From positions 248,001 through 312,000 of the forward strand of contig NZ_FUHT01000002.1 of the NCBI RefSeq assembly GCF_900155615.1: DNA of 64,000 bases. The letters run 5' to 3'. The notes below the pieces were generated by a model. The model did no database searches. It was not told the origin of the DNA and saw nothing but the letters and a program-made list of their open reading frames with translations. A program made the translations under genes and the position numbers. This stretch comes from Massiliimalia massiliensis (GTDB taxonomy: Bacteria; Bacillota; Clostridia; Oscillospirales; Ruminococcaceae). Shown piece by piece: positions 15,850 to 24,041 of this stretch (positions are counted from its first letter, which is position 1; the number at the start of each line of letters is the position of its first letter).

Positions 15850-17376
15850 CTATCGTTCTGCTTTCTGTCCGCCGCGATGCATTACCGGCCTCAGCGCCTG
15901 ATACAACGCAAGATAGGTTTCATAGCTGTCTGTGTATCCCTCATGCTCTTCCCAGTTAACGGCATGCTCCCGCTTTACTTGAACAGTCTGCTGTACCGCT
16001 TCATCAAAGCCTTTGTAAACCCCGACTCCTACGCCTGCCAGCATAGCCGCGCCCCAGGTCGTCGCTGTATCCGAGGACGGGACAATAATCGGTTTGCCAG
16101 TCACGTCCGCTTTCATCTGTGTCCAAATCCGGCTGTTCGCCGCACCGCCCATTGAACGGAGCACCTCAACAGTAACGCCGCATTCCTCCGCGACCTCCAA
16201 ATTATGGCGCAGTGCAAACGCAACGCCCTCCATTCCGGCTCGGATAAAATGCGCCCTGGTCTTGGCATAATCCAGCCCATAATAAATCCCCTTCGCCTGT
16301 CCGTCCCAAATCGGGGAACGCTCTCCGGCCATATAAGGGAGAAATACCACTCCTTCACTTCCCGCAGGGATAGAGGCAGCTTTTTGATCCAGCTCATAAA
16401 AGGTATTTGTCCCCTTTTCCTTTGCCAGAAGCCGTTCCTCGGCGCCAAATTCCTGCTCCATCCAGCGCATCACACCGCCTCCGCCGACAGAACCGCCCTG
16501 CAGCAGCCACCTGTCCGGCACGACATGATAGCTGAGAATCAACCTGGGATCGGCATGATAGGTATCAATGCAGATGCTCATGCCGCCCGCCTGTCCGCCT
16601 TGTTCCTGGGTTTCGCCCCGATTGAGCACTCCGACGCCCAACGCGCCGCAGGCCGCGTCCAGTCCGCCGGCCACCACCGGAATCCCTTCCAATAGCCCGG
16701 TCTGTTCTGCCGCCCGTTTGGTAACAGTTCCCACCACATCATGGCAGGCATAAATCTCCGGGAGCTTTTTCGGGTCAATTCCCATTTCCCGGCACATCTC
16801 CAGGTTCCAGGCCGCTTTCTTCATATCATAGCACTGCAGGCCGTATCCCTGACATTTGTCCTGGGAAAACACGCCGGTCAGCCTATAAACAATAAAGCTG
16901 TTTGCCTGCAGGAACTGCTCTGCCTGCCGATAGACACCGGGGTGATTTTCCCGAAACCACAGAATTTTCGGCAGGGAATATCCCGGCTGTACCGGATTGC
17001 CGCAGACCGAAAAAATTTCCTTTTCTCCGATTCTGGCCTTCAGCCTCTCGCAAATTTCTGTGCTGCGGGTATCAAACCAGATCGGCGTATTGCAGAGCGC
17101 CTTTCCTTCTCCGTCCATCGGGATGGCAGACCAGCTCTGCCCGTCTACCCCGATTCCGGCTATCTCCCCGGGTGTCACACCGCTCCGGAGGAGCATCTCC
17201 CGGATCGCCTTGCACACTGCCTCCCACCACTGCTCCGGATCCTGCTCCGCCCAGCCTTCTCTGGGATAATAAACCGGATATTCCTCGCTTTGCTGCGCGA
17301 TGACCGCACCGGTCTCATCAAACAGTGCCGCCTTACAGGCCGAGGTTCCAATATCAATCGCTAATAATTTTGGCAT
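15850..17376 (-). CDS. FGGY-family carbohydrate kinase (xylulokinase-like)
   Basis: A sugar kinase of about 508 residues. The N-terminal phosphate-1 motif LLAIDIGTSACKAALFD, the GVDGQSWSAIPMD segment and the C-terminal MGGAANSRIWTQMKADVTGKPI signature place it in the FGGY family next to xylulokinase. It phosphorylates a ketose or polyol with ATP in the cytoplasm. GGAG lies ten bases before the chosen ATG at 17376; a GTG at 17394 is less likely. The operon (aldolase, LacI, kinase, dehydrogenase, fucosidase) suggests a pathway ending in aldol cleavage. The substrate is undetermined; L-fuculose is possible. Confidence 0.85.
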   Translation of the reverse strand: MPKLLAIDIGTSACKAALFDETGAVIAQQSEEYPVYYPREGWAEQDPEQWWEAVCKAIREMLLRSGVTPGEIAGIGVDGQSWSAIPMDGEGKALCNTPIWFDTRSTEICERLKARIGEKEIFSVCGNPVQPGYSLPKILWFRENHPGVYRQAEQFLQANSFIVYRLTGVFSQDKCQGYGLQCYDMKKAAWNLEMCREMGIDPKKLPEIYACHDVVGTVTKRAAEQTGLLEGIPVVAGGLDAACGALGVGVLNRGETQEQGGQAGGMSICIDTYHADPRLILSYHVVPDRWLLQGGSVGGGGVMRWMEQEFGAEERLLAKEKGTNTFYELDQKAASIPAGSEGVVFLPYMAGERSPIWDGQAKGIYYGLDYAKTRAHFIRAGMEGVAFALRHNLEVAEECGVTVEVLRSMGGAANSRIWTQMKADVTGKPIIVPSSDTATTWGAAMLAGVGVGVYKGFDEAVQQTVQVKREHAVNWEEHEGYTDSYETYLALYQALRPVMHRGGQKAER

Positions 17377-17394
17377 GGTGATCACGCTCCACAC

Positions 17395-18438
17395 TTATAT
17401 TTCTTTTCCTCTGTCACCGTTTGAGGATACAATTTTCTTAACAGAATTCCCTAACTGCAGCGAGGTGGATAGTACTACCTTGCTTCGTTTTTCCGCTTCC
17501 TCTGGCTTTGCAAAGCGCTCCAGCAGGATTTCCGCCGTTCGGATGCCCAGTTCCCGAATCGGCTGTTCCACTATGGTCAGCTTGGGATTGACGATCCTGG
17601 CAAGCTCCAGGTTGTCAAATCCGATAACAGACACCTGATCCGGTATTTTAATTCCCATCTCATTAAAGAGCAGCATGGTACCCAATGTCATTTCATAGTT
17701 GGTGACAAACAACGCGGTCGCCTCCGGTGCACAGGCCAAAAATTCCTCTGCCGCATGGTAACCGCCCTGGAGAGTGTAGTCAGAAAAATGGATCATCGAT
17801 TCCGAAACCGGCAAATGATGCCGTTCCATCGCCGCACGGTAACCGGCCAGACGCTGCCGGGAAGTATAAATCCCCTTCGGCCCAGCAATAATCCCTATCC
17901 TTTGATGTCCCTGCTGAATCAGATAATCGATGCTGTCATAGGAAGCCCGAAAGTTATCAACTGAAACTGAGTCCACCTGTCCGTCCAGCGCTTCAACCAG
18001 CCGGTCGATCAGCACTACCGGGATTTCCATCTGAATGGCCGGAAGAATTGATGCTCCATCTCCGGATACCGGCATGACGACAATCCCGTCCACCCGTTTG
18101 TTCAGCAAAAACTGCACAGCCTGCTGTTCCAATACCGGGTCTGTCCTGCTGTCGCAGACCAAAACGCCATATCCCCTTTGCCGCAGGATATCCTCCATGG
18201 CGGAAATTACTGACGTGATGAATACATTGCTGAGTTCCGGGATTACTATCCCAATTGTCCGGGTATGTCTGGTTTTGAGGCCGCGCGCCACCTCGTTAAC
18301 GGTAAAATCCAGCTCCCGGATTGCCGCTTCAATTGCAATCCGGTTCTTTTCCCGCACGTTTCCGCCGTTTAAGTATTTTGAAATCGTAGCCAAGCCCAGT
18401 CCGGTCCGGTTTGCGATATCTTTCATTGTCGCCGCCAT
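17395..18438 (-). CDS. LacI-family repressor of operon A
   Basis: A 347-residue regulator with an N-terminal LacI helix-turn-helix (MKDIANRTGLGLATISKYLNG) and hinge (VNEVARGLKTRHTRTIGIVIP), then a periplasmic-binding-protein-like sensor domain. It is the second gene of operon A. The operon promoter carries CGAAACGTTTCG just after its -10, a typical LacI-type operator, so this protein probably represses its own operon until a sugar or sugar phosphate binds. GAGGAG precedes the start. Confidence 0.9.
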   Translation of the reverse strand: MAATMKDIANRTGLGLATISKYLNGGNVREKNRIAIEAAIRELDFTVNEVARGLKTRHTRTIGIVIPELSNVFITSVISAMEDILRQRGYGVLVCDSRTDPVLEQQAVQFLLNKRVDGIVVMPVSGDGASILPAIQMEIPVVLIDRLVEALDGQVDSVSVDNFRASYDSIDYLIQQGHQRIGIIAGPKGIYTSRQRLAGYRAAMERHHLPVSESMIHFSDYTLQGGYHAAEEFLACAPEATALFVTNYEMTLGTMLLFNEMGIKIPDQVSVIGFDNLELARIVNPKLTIVEQPIRELGIRTAEILLERFAKPEEAEKRSKVVLSTSLQLGNSVKKIVSSNGDRGKEI

Positions 18439-18456
18439 TGATTTTCTCCTCTATCT

Positions 18457-19305
18457 CTATGCCTTTCCCGCACAGCCGCAGACTGCCATCCGGTTTTTCA
18501 CCAGCTCTGCCACCCTTTCCCGGCCGACTTTTCCGTAGGCCTTCGGGTCAAAGGTATCCGGCTTTTCTTTCAGCACCTCTTTAATCCCATTAGAATAAGC
18601 GATCCGCAGCTCTGTCGCAAAATTCACCTTGCAGATTCCCTCCCGGATACACGCCTGTACCGCTTCGTCGGACAGCCCGGAGGCCCCGTGAAGTACTAAC
18701 GGAATGGTGACCACGCTCCGGATTTCCTTTAACCGTTCCACATCCAGCTTCGGCTCGCCAGCGTATACCCCATGCGCTGTGCCGATTGCAACCGCCAGCG
18801 AAGATACCCCTGTCCGTTCCACAAATTCTTTGGCTTCCATTGGATCCGTATAACCGCCGTTTCCTCCATCCAGGTCGTCCTCTTTCCCGCCTACCTTTCC
18901 AAGCTCTGCCTCAACCGGGATTTCATTGGGTTTCGCCATAGAGACGACCCTGCCGGTCACCTCAATATTCCCTTCAAACGGTTCATGGGAGCCGTCGATC
19001 ATAATCGAGGTATATCCGGCGCGCAGCGCCTGTGCAGCCAGTTCAAAGCTGCTCCCATGATCCAGATGCATCGCGACCGGCACGGATGCCTTCTTTGCAA
19101 GCGCCGCAACATTAGCATAATAAAGGTCAACCCCGGCATACCGTACCGTAGACGGCGTTGTCTGAATAATCACCGGCGCTTTCAGTTCCTCTGCCGCGGA
19201 AACTACCGCCTGCGCCATTTCCATATTTTCTACATTGAATGCCCCTACTGCATAACCCTCCTTCTGAGCCTTTTGCAGCATACGTTCTGTTGTAACCAGT
19301 GGCAT
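18457..19305 (-). CDS. Class II ketose-bisphosphate aldolase (GatY/KbaY/Fba-like)
   Basis: A zinc-dependent aldolase of about 282 residues. Zinc-site motifs MHLDHGSS, GTAHG and LHGASG are present, together with the loop ELGKVGGKEDD. It belongs to the group that cleaves fructose- or tagatose-1,6-bisphosphate into triose phosphates. It is the first gene of operon A. The start at 19305 follows GGAGGGG; longer readings back to 19344 are not supported. The protein at 25093-25938 is a clear paralogue. A substrate other than the two classical bisphosphates is possible in this operon context. Confidence 0.88.
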   Translation of the reverse strand: MPLVTTERMLQKAQKEGYAVGAFNVENMEMAQAVVSAAEELKAPVIIQTTPSTVRYAGVDLYYANVAALAKKASVPVAMHLDHGSSFELAAQALRAGYTSIMIDGSHEPFEGNIEVTGRVVSMAKPNEIPVEAELGKVGGKEDDLDGGNGGYTDPMEAKEFVERTGVSSLAVAIGTAHGVYAGEPKLDVERLKEIRSVVTIPLVLHGASGLSDEAVQACIREGICKVNFATELRIAYSNGIKEVLKEKPDTFDPKAYGKVGRERVAELVKNRMAVCGCAGKA

Positions 19306-19351
19306 TTCTACCCCTCCTTCTGTAATGACCAGTTCAAGAATCAAGCAAAAC

Positions 19352-19363
19352 CGAAACGTTTCG
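19352..19363. promoter_or_regulatory. LacI-type operator of operon A
   Basis: CGAAACGTTTCG is a perfect 12-bp palindrome with the central CG favoured by LacI-family proteins. It lies nine bases downstream of the minus-strand -10, covering the transcription start. The operon encodes a LacI regulator as its second gene. Confidence 0.85.
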
Positions 19364-19371
19364 TTATTATT

Positions 19372-19400
19372 AGAATATCATATTCTCCCTTCAAAGTCAA
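19372..19400 (-). promoter_or_regulatory. Promoter of operon A
   Basis: On the minus strand TTGACT (19395-19400) and TATTCT (19372-19377) are separated by 17 bp. Confidence 0.85.
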
Positions 19401-19514
19401 TGCAAAACCTTTGTGAATTCAAAAGAATAAACACAGATTTTCCCACTGATGCCGGGTAAGCAGGAAAGCCCGCAAGACAGGGAAGGTAAAAACATCTTGC
19501 TGCGTTTTGTCATT

Positions 19515-19555
19515 AAAAAGCAAGCTATGAGGATGAGCGTTTCCTCATAGCTTGC
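19515..19555 (-). terminator. Terminator of operon B
   Basis: A 14-bp stem (19520-19533 with 19542-19555) is followed on the minus strand by TTTTT. It lies about 90 bases beyond the nucleoside hydrolase stop and insulates operon A. The rest of 19401-19642 shows no gene. Confidence 0.83.
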
Positions 19556-19642
19556 CTTATCTGCTCTTAAGTCCTAAAAGAGCTGTTCTATATCGGAGAG
19601 AATAAGGAGGACTTCCGTCAAACCTCCGAATATAGGCAAAAA

Positions 19643-20557
19643 TTATTGGTTGGGATAATTAATCGCCAGTTTCGCATAGAGATCCTCCATCGTCATCCGC
19701 ACATCGACATATTTATAAACACGGATCGGACGATTGTTCTGTTCATGGATATAGAACATTTCATCTGATACCTGCGGAGCCGGGCGCCATTCGTAAGCGT
19801 GCTCATGGTCTTCAAGCAGGACAGAAACTGTCGGCTGGTCCCCCAGAACCCAGCCCTCTCCCATTGGGAAGCCCTTGTGATCGGCCCACTCATTGTTAAA
19901 CTCTACCATCTGATCAAACAGATACCTCCCGATTTTTCCATATGGACGAACCTTGAGCTGCAGCTCCGCCAGAGTAATTTTCACCTGCTTGTATACGTCT
20001 TTCGGAACCTGCCATAGATTCAGCTTGGAAGCAAACACAACGTTTGCGGCATTAATATCCTGCATCAGATTAAATTCAAATCCTCCAACCGGCCATTCGC
20101 CGCCGCCAATCCAGACGACATTCAACCGTTCCGCAATTCTCGGTTCCGCCAGGTAGGCTGCCGCGAGATCAGTGATTGCGCCCATGAACACCGCAAACAG
20201 AGGACGGTCGTCATCCTTCATGGCCTCATCAATGATGAACTGCGCACCCTCAGACATCACCGGAGTTTTCTGATCCGGCATCGCATGCGTTGCGCCATGA
20301 AATACTGGGTACTGATCTTGAAGATCCATCAGCTCCAGGATTTTTTTCAGTTCATCATAGCTCATATCCATGGATTTTTCCTGACCCATATCATATCGTT
20401 TTTCAAAATGGGCACCGATCAGTCCCTTAACAATCATCTTTTCACTCAAAAGATGGTGAACGATTGCAAACTGGTCATCCGCCTCGTTTTTTGCATCCGT
20501 GTCGATAATCAGTCGGATTCTCTTCTGTTCCGGACAGGTAAATTCATAGTTGTTCAT
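19643..20557 (-). CDS. Nucleoside hydrolase-like N-glycosidase
   Basis: A 304-residue protein of the inosine-uridine nucleoside hydrolase superfamily, Ca2+ enzymes that hydrolyse N-ribosides. The Asp cluster is DTDAKNEADD (residues 19-28), two residues longer than the classical DTDPGxDD, so it belongs to a divergent branch. VFMGAITDLAAA and VVWIGGGEWPVGGFEFN resemble the later active-site regions. It is the last gene of operon B, behind an ABC importer, which suggests the transporter brings in a nucleoside-like or N-linked sugar compound. The true substrate is not known. Confidence 0.78.
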   Translation of the reverse strand: MNNYEFTCPEQKRIRLIIDTDAKNEADDQFAIVHHLLSEKMIVKGLIGAHFEKRYDMGQEKSMDMSYDELKKILELMDLQDQYPVFHGATHAMPDQKTPVMSEGAQFIIDEAMKDDDRPLFAVFMGAITDLAAAYLAEPRIAERLNVVWIGGGEWPVGGFEFNLMQDINAANVVFASKLNLWQVPKDVYKQVKITLAELQLKVRPYGKIGRYLFDQMVEFNNEWADHKGFPMGEGWVLGDQPTVSVLLEDHEHAYEWRPAPQVSDEMFYIHEQNNRPIRVYKYVDVRMTMEDLYAKLAINYPNQ

Positions 20558-20587
20558 GTTGTAATCTCCTTTATATGTAGTTTGATA

Positions 20588-21409
20588 TTATCCTTTGACC
20601 GCGCCAGATGTCACACCAGCCACAATATATTTCTGAAGAAAGGTGTAAATCAATACAATTGGGATGACTGTAATGACAATTCCCGCTGTCATCAAGCCAT
20701 AGTCCATCCCATACTGCCCTTTCAGCTCATTCAGCCCTTGGGACAGCATCTTCAGATTATTGTTCGTGACAATACACAATGGAAGCAGATACTCGTTCCA
20801 CGCGGTATAACATAGCATTACCGAAGCAGTTGCCAGGCCTGGTTTTACAATCGGAAGCACAATCGTGAAAAATGTTCTGACACGGCTCGCCCCGTCAATT
20901 GCCGCAGCCTCCTCCAGTTCCTTTGGAACAGTCAGCATGGAGGTGTATATAATGAAGAAGCTGAACGAGAAATTGACCGCAATATAAACCAGGGTGATCC
21001 CCAAACGGCTCTGTGTCAGGTTTAATGTCTGCAAAATTACCTTTTCCGGAATCAGCAGAACATGGGTCGGCACCATCAATCCGAGCGATAGGAACCCATA
21101 TAGAAAGACACTTTTCCAAATCCTGGCGGAAACATAAGCCGCCATAGAAGCAAAGATGATACAAATCAGCAGCGTCAGCGCCACTGTAATAAATGTGTTA
21201 ACAAAATACTGCCTAAAGTTTCCAATATCCCACGCCTTGATATAGTTTTCAAAATTCAGACTGTCCGGCAGTCCCAGCGTATTGGTAAATACGGCTGTAT
21301 TATCCCGGAAAGAGGTATTGAGCACCCACCAAAACGGAAACAGGTTCACCAGAAACAGGATCGATAATACAAAATAAATTGCTGCTTTACAGACTTTTGC
21401 CTTATGCAC
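20588..21409 (-). CDS. ABC sugar transporter permease (MalG type), operon B
   Basis: A 273-residue inner-membrane permease with six hydrophobic segments and the EAA loop EEAAAIDGASRVRTFFTIVLPIVKPG (about residues 180-205), which docks the ATPase. The start is GTG at 21409, with GGGAGG seven bases upstream. It pairs with the MalF-type permease just upstream. No ATPase is encoded nearby, so a shared MsmX-type ATPase elsewhere must power it, as is usual for this family in Firmicutes. Confidence 0.9.
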   Translation of the reverse strand: MHKAKVCKAAIYFVLSILFLVNLFPFWWVLNTSFRDNTAVFTNTLGLPDSLNFENYIKAWDIGNFRQYFVNTFITVALTLLICIIFASMAAYVSARIWKSVFLYGFLSLGLMVPTHVLLIPEKVILQTLNLTQSRLGITLVYIAVNFSFSFFIIYTSMLTVPKELEEAAAIDGASRVRTFFTIVLPIVKPGLATASVMLCYTAWNEYLLPLCIVTNNNLKMLSQGLNELKGQYGMDYGLMTAGIVITVIPIVLIYTFLQKYIVAGVTSGAVKG

Positions 21410-21438
21410 CAGAAAACCTCCCTTCTTTTTTGACGGCT

Positions 21439-22305
21439 TTAGTTTAGATCCATCTTTTTGGTCACCGTTTTAAAAATCAGCGTAAATACCAAAGAATAGA
21501 CAAAGATCGTCACTGCAATTGCAGTTGCGTAACCATAATGGTTCTTCATAAATCCTTCCTTAAACAGGATTGTCGCAATAAAAGAAGAAGCGTTCCCCGG
21601 CCCGCCTTTGGTCATGATATAGGAATAATCAAAGGTTTTCAGGCATCCGATAAAGGTATAAATCAGGCTCATCTGAATACTCGGCCATGAAAGAGGTACG
21701 ATAATTCTCCACAGCAGGCAGCCGGTAGAGGCGCCATCTATCCTCGCGCTTTCTAACACATCGTTTTCGATTGCCTGAATTCCCCCCAGGAACATAATAA
21801 AATGGATGCCAAGATACTGCCAAAGCTGCGGCGCGATAACCGAAACCAGCACAACCTTGGGGTCAGAAAGCCAGGCATATTCAATCCCAAGCATTGCCAA
21901 AAACTTGCTGATTACACCGACATCAGAGTTTAGCATGATGTAGAACATGGTTGCAGTCGCTACTGTTGAGATGACAACCGGGAGGAAAAATACGGATTGA
22001 TATGCCTTGCTGAACCGCCTGATCCGTGTTACCAGCCACGCGATGATAAAGGCCACCGGATTTTGTACAATAAACGCAAAGAATACGATTATCAGATTAT
22101 TCTTCGCAGCCTCCCAGTAGCCTGGGTCATTGGTAAAGATGTCGATGTAATTTTTCAGCCCAATGAATTCGGGCGAGCCAATCGCATCCCATTCCGACAG
22201 GCTGTAGCTGAAATTCATAATAATTGGAATAATTATAAAGCCGATAAAAACGATCAGTCCGGGTGCCAAAAAGGAGGCGGCAAACAGATTTTTCCCTTTA
22301 TTCAC
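21439..22305 (-). CDS. ABC sugar transporter permease (MalF type), operon B
   Basis: A 288-residue permease with six membrane segments and the EAA motif ESARIDGASTGCLLWRIIVPLSWPS. The start is probably GTG at 22305, with AAAGGA nine bases before it. It forms a heterodimer with the next gene's product and receives substrate from the lipoprotein encoded upstream. Confidence 0.9.
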   Translation of the reverse strand: MNKGKNLFAASFLAPGLIVFIGFIIIPIIMNFSYSLSEWDAIGSPEFIGLKNYIDIFTNDPGYWEAAKNNLIIVFFAFIVQNPVAFIIAWLVTRIRRFSKAYQSVFFLPVVISTVATATMFYIMLNSDVGVISKFLAMLGIEYAWLSDPKVVLVSVIAPQLWQYLGIHFIMFLGGIQAIENDVLESARIDGASTGCLLWRIIVPLSWPSIQMSLIYTFIGCLKTFDYSYIMTKGGPGNASSFIATILFKEGFMKNHYGYATAIAVTIFVYSLVFTLIFKTVTKKMDLN

Positions 22306-22325
22306 CTCTATCAGTCCTTTCTGAA

Positions 22326-22345
22326 CCGGGCGGATGCCCGCCCGG
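22326..22345 (-). other. GC-rich intercistronic hairpin in operon B
   Basis: CCGGGCGG and CCGCCCGG form a perfect 8-bp stem with a 4-base loop, directly after the binding-protein stop and before the permease. There is no T run, so it is more likely an mRNA-stabilising or partial-stop hairpin that raises binding-protein levels above the permeases. Confidence 0.65.
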
Positions 22346-22368
22346 CCATTGCATTTCCTATTTTTGGA

Positions 22369-23673
22369 TTAGTCCGCTAAATCCTCATTGACAGCTTCCT
22401 GTACCTGGGAAAGATATTCGCTGGGTGTAAGCTGGCGCGCATATAAGCTGTCCATCAGATCCATGTAAACCTCGCGGGAATCTACATTCGGCATCAGAGC
22501 CCACATTGCCATATGCAGGTCAAGGCTTTCACCGGCAGTTAAGAATTTTTCCATGGTCGGCTCGCTCATAAATGCCGGCTGTTCCGGCAGATTTTTGCTG
22601 TTAGAGAGGTTTTCCGCCTTTGCAGACATCACTTCGTCTGAGCAATACTGATCCATTACCGCTACAATTCCGTCTGTTTTAGAAGCATCCTCAAAGGATT
22701 CACGGAAGATATAGATACCATTGTTTGCTCCGCCGGTAGTAAAGGCTGCCGGATCATTTTTAGCACCAGGGAATTTCGGATAGGTGATAAAATCGGTATT
22801 TTCCACTTCGATACCGGAAATTTTCCAGCAGGTTGCAACCAGCATCCCCGCCTGTTCAGCGTTGAACAGAGCCAGAGTTCCGTCAAAATCTCCGGAGGCG
22901 ACTGTGTCAGCCGGGAACATTCCCTTTTCTGCCATTTCGGAAATATATTCGCTTGCCTTGATTGCTCCGTCGCAGGAAGCAAAAGCATCTGGTTCAGAAA
23001 TCATCTGGTTTACTTCCTCAACGCTTGCATACTGATAAAGGATCGAGCTCCAGAGGAAGTATCCGATATCACCGTGCGCAGAACCGCAGGCGATCGGAAT
23101 AATACCGTTTTCTTTAAATACTTCGCCTACTTCTAATAGTTCCTCATAGGTTGTCGGATAGGACAATCCATATTGATCGAACAGGTCTTTATTGCAGGCC
23201 AAAAGCTGTGTGCTTCCGCCGCACGGAATTCCATAAGCAGTTTCGCCGCCATCCAGGTTTACCGCCAAAAAGTCAGTCGCACTGAAGTCCTCTCGTTTTA
23301 CCTTGGTAGACTTCTCAAAATATTTTGAGATATCAAGCAGCATATTGTTGTCGATGAACGGTCTTAAGGAGGAGCGGGTCCAGTAATAGAAAATATCCGG
23401 CATATTATCTGATGCCATGTCGGTAGTGAGCTTGGTACGCAGATCATTTCCGGCTGCTGTTTCAATATCCAGCTTTACAGCATCCGCATTTTCTTCTGCC
23501 CATGACTGCATCAAGGGAAGCGCCGGATCTTCTGCCTGCAACGCTAAACGGATATTCGCCGCACCGCCTTCGTTACCGCCGCCATTCGAGTTTTCATTGT
23601 CCTGGCCGCTGCCGCAGGACGCCATTGAGACTACCATTGCTGCACAAAGTAAGCTTGCCAAAAGTTTTTTCAT
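22369..23673 (-). CDS. Sugar-binding lipoprotein of operon B ABC importer
   Basis: A 434-residue extracellular solute-binding protein of family 1. The signal peptide MKKLLASLLCAAMVVSMASC ends in a lipobox-like cysteine, so the mature protein is anchored to the outer face of the membrane. Start 23673 is chosen because AAGGA lies eight bases upstream and the signal peptide then begins properly. It is the first gene of operon B, followed by two permeases and a nucleoside hydrolase, with a divergent LacI regulator. The ligand is unknown, probably an oligosaccharide or glycoside. Confidence 0.9.
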   Translation of the reverse strand: MKKLLASLLCAAMVVSMASCGSGQDNENSNGGGNEGGAANIRLALQAEDPALPLMQSWAEENADAVKLDIETAAGNDLRTKLTTDMASDNMPDIFYYWTRSSLRPFIDNNMLLDISKYFEKSTKVKREDFSATDFLAVNLDGGETAYGIPCGGSTQLLACNKDLFDQYGLSYPTTYEELLEVGEVFKENGIIPIACGSAHGDIGYFLWSSILYQYASVEEVNQMISEPDAFASCDGAIKASEYISEMAEKGMFPADTVASGDFDGTLALFNAEQAGMLVATCWKISGIEVENTDFITYPKFPGAKNDPAAFTTGGANNGIYIFRESFEDASKTDGIVAVMDQYCSDEVMSAKAENLSNSKNLPEQPAFMSEPTMEKFLTAGESLDLHMAMWALMPNVDSREVYMDLMDSLYARQLTPSEYLSQVQEAVNEDLAD

Positions 23674-23858
23674 GTTACATTTCCTTTCCATATCATTGTT
23701 AAACTGTGTACGATTTTATGCTTGTTCTTATATCACCTCCCAAGGTCATTCTTTTTCATAACTTTAAATTCAACTAGGTATTGTAATGAGGTTAAAAAAG
23801 AATGTTTCTTTTTAAATTTTTTCAACTTATTTTTGAACTTATTTATCAATTTATTTAA

Positions 23859-23887
23859 ATATTATCACTATAATCTCTTTTTGTCAA
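23859..23887 (-). promoter_or_regulatory. Promoter of operon B
   Basis: On the minus strand TTGACA (23882-23887), 17 bp, TAATAT (23859-23864). This predicts a leader of about 180 bases. TATTTAAATA (23852-23861) overlaps the -10 edge, and TATTTAAAT recurs at 23957-23965 near the divergent promoter; both are weak operator candidates because the whole region is AT-rich. Confidence 0.7.
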
Positions 23888-23982
23888 ATATTTTTTTGAA
23901 AAACTATGCAATTTGTTAATATATCCAAATAACTATATCTAAATTTGTTTAAATAGTATTTAAATTTAATTTAAAAAATTCA

Positions 23983-24011
23983 TTGACTTTTCTCTGTTGA
24001 TCTTTTATAAT
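23983..24011 (+). promoter_or_regulatory. Promoter of the operon B LacI regulator
   Basis: TTGACT (23983-23988), 17 bp, perfect TATAAT (24006-24011), predicting a start near 24018. The in-frame TTG at 23997 therefore lies inside the promoter and cannot be the translation start. Confidence 0.88.
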
Positions 24012-24028
24012 AAAACTAATAAATCTTT

Positions 24029-24035
24029 AGGAGGG
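24029..24035 (+). promoter_or_regulatory. Ribosome binding site that points to an ACG start
   Basis: AGGAGGG is a near-perfect Shine-Dalgarno sequence. Six bases later comes ACG (24042-24044) in the regulator's frame. No ATG, GTG or TTG lies in frame at a workable distance. Confidence 0.8.
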
Positions 24036-24041
24036 ATTGAA

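Noticed and set aside
16741-17364. Open frame of about 207 codons antisense to the FGGY kinase
   Set aside because: No ribosome site or family motif; it lies wholly opposite a clear kinase gene. Long antisense frames here come from codon bias.
23997-24041. TTG at 23997 as the start of the LacI regulator
   Set aside because: It lies between the -35 and -10 of the gene's own promoter, so it would not be transcribed.
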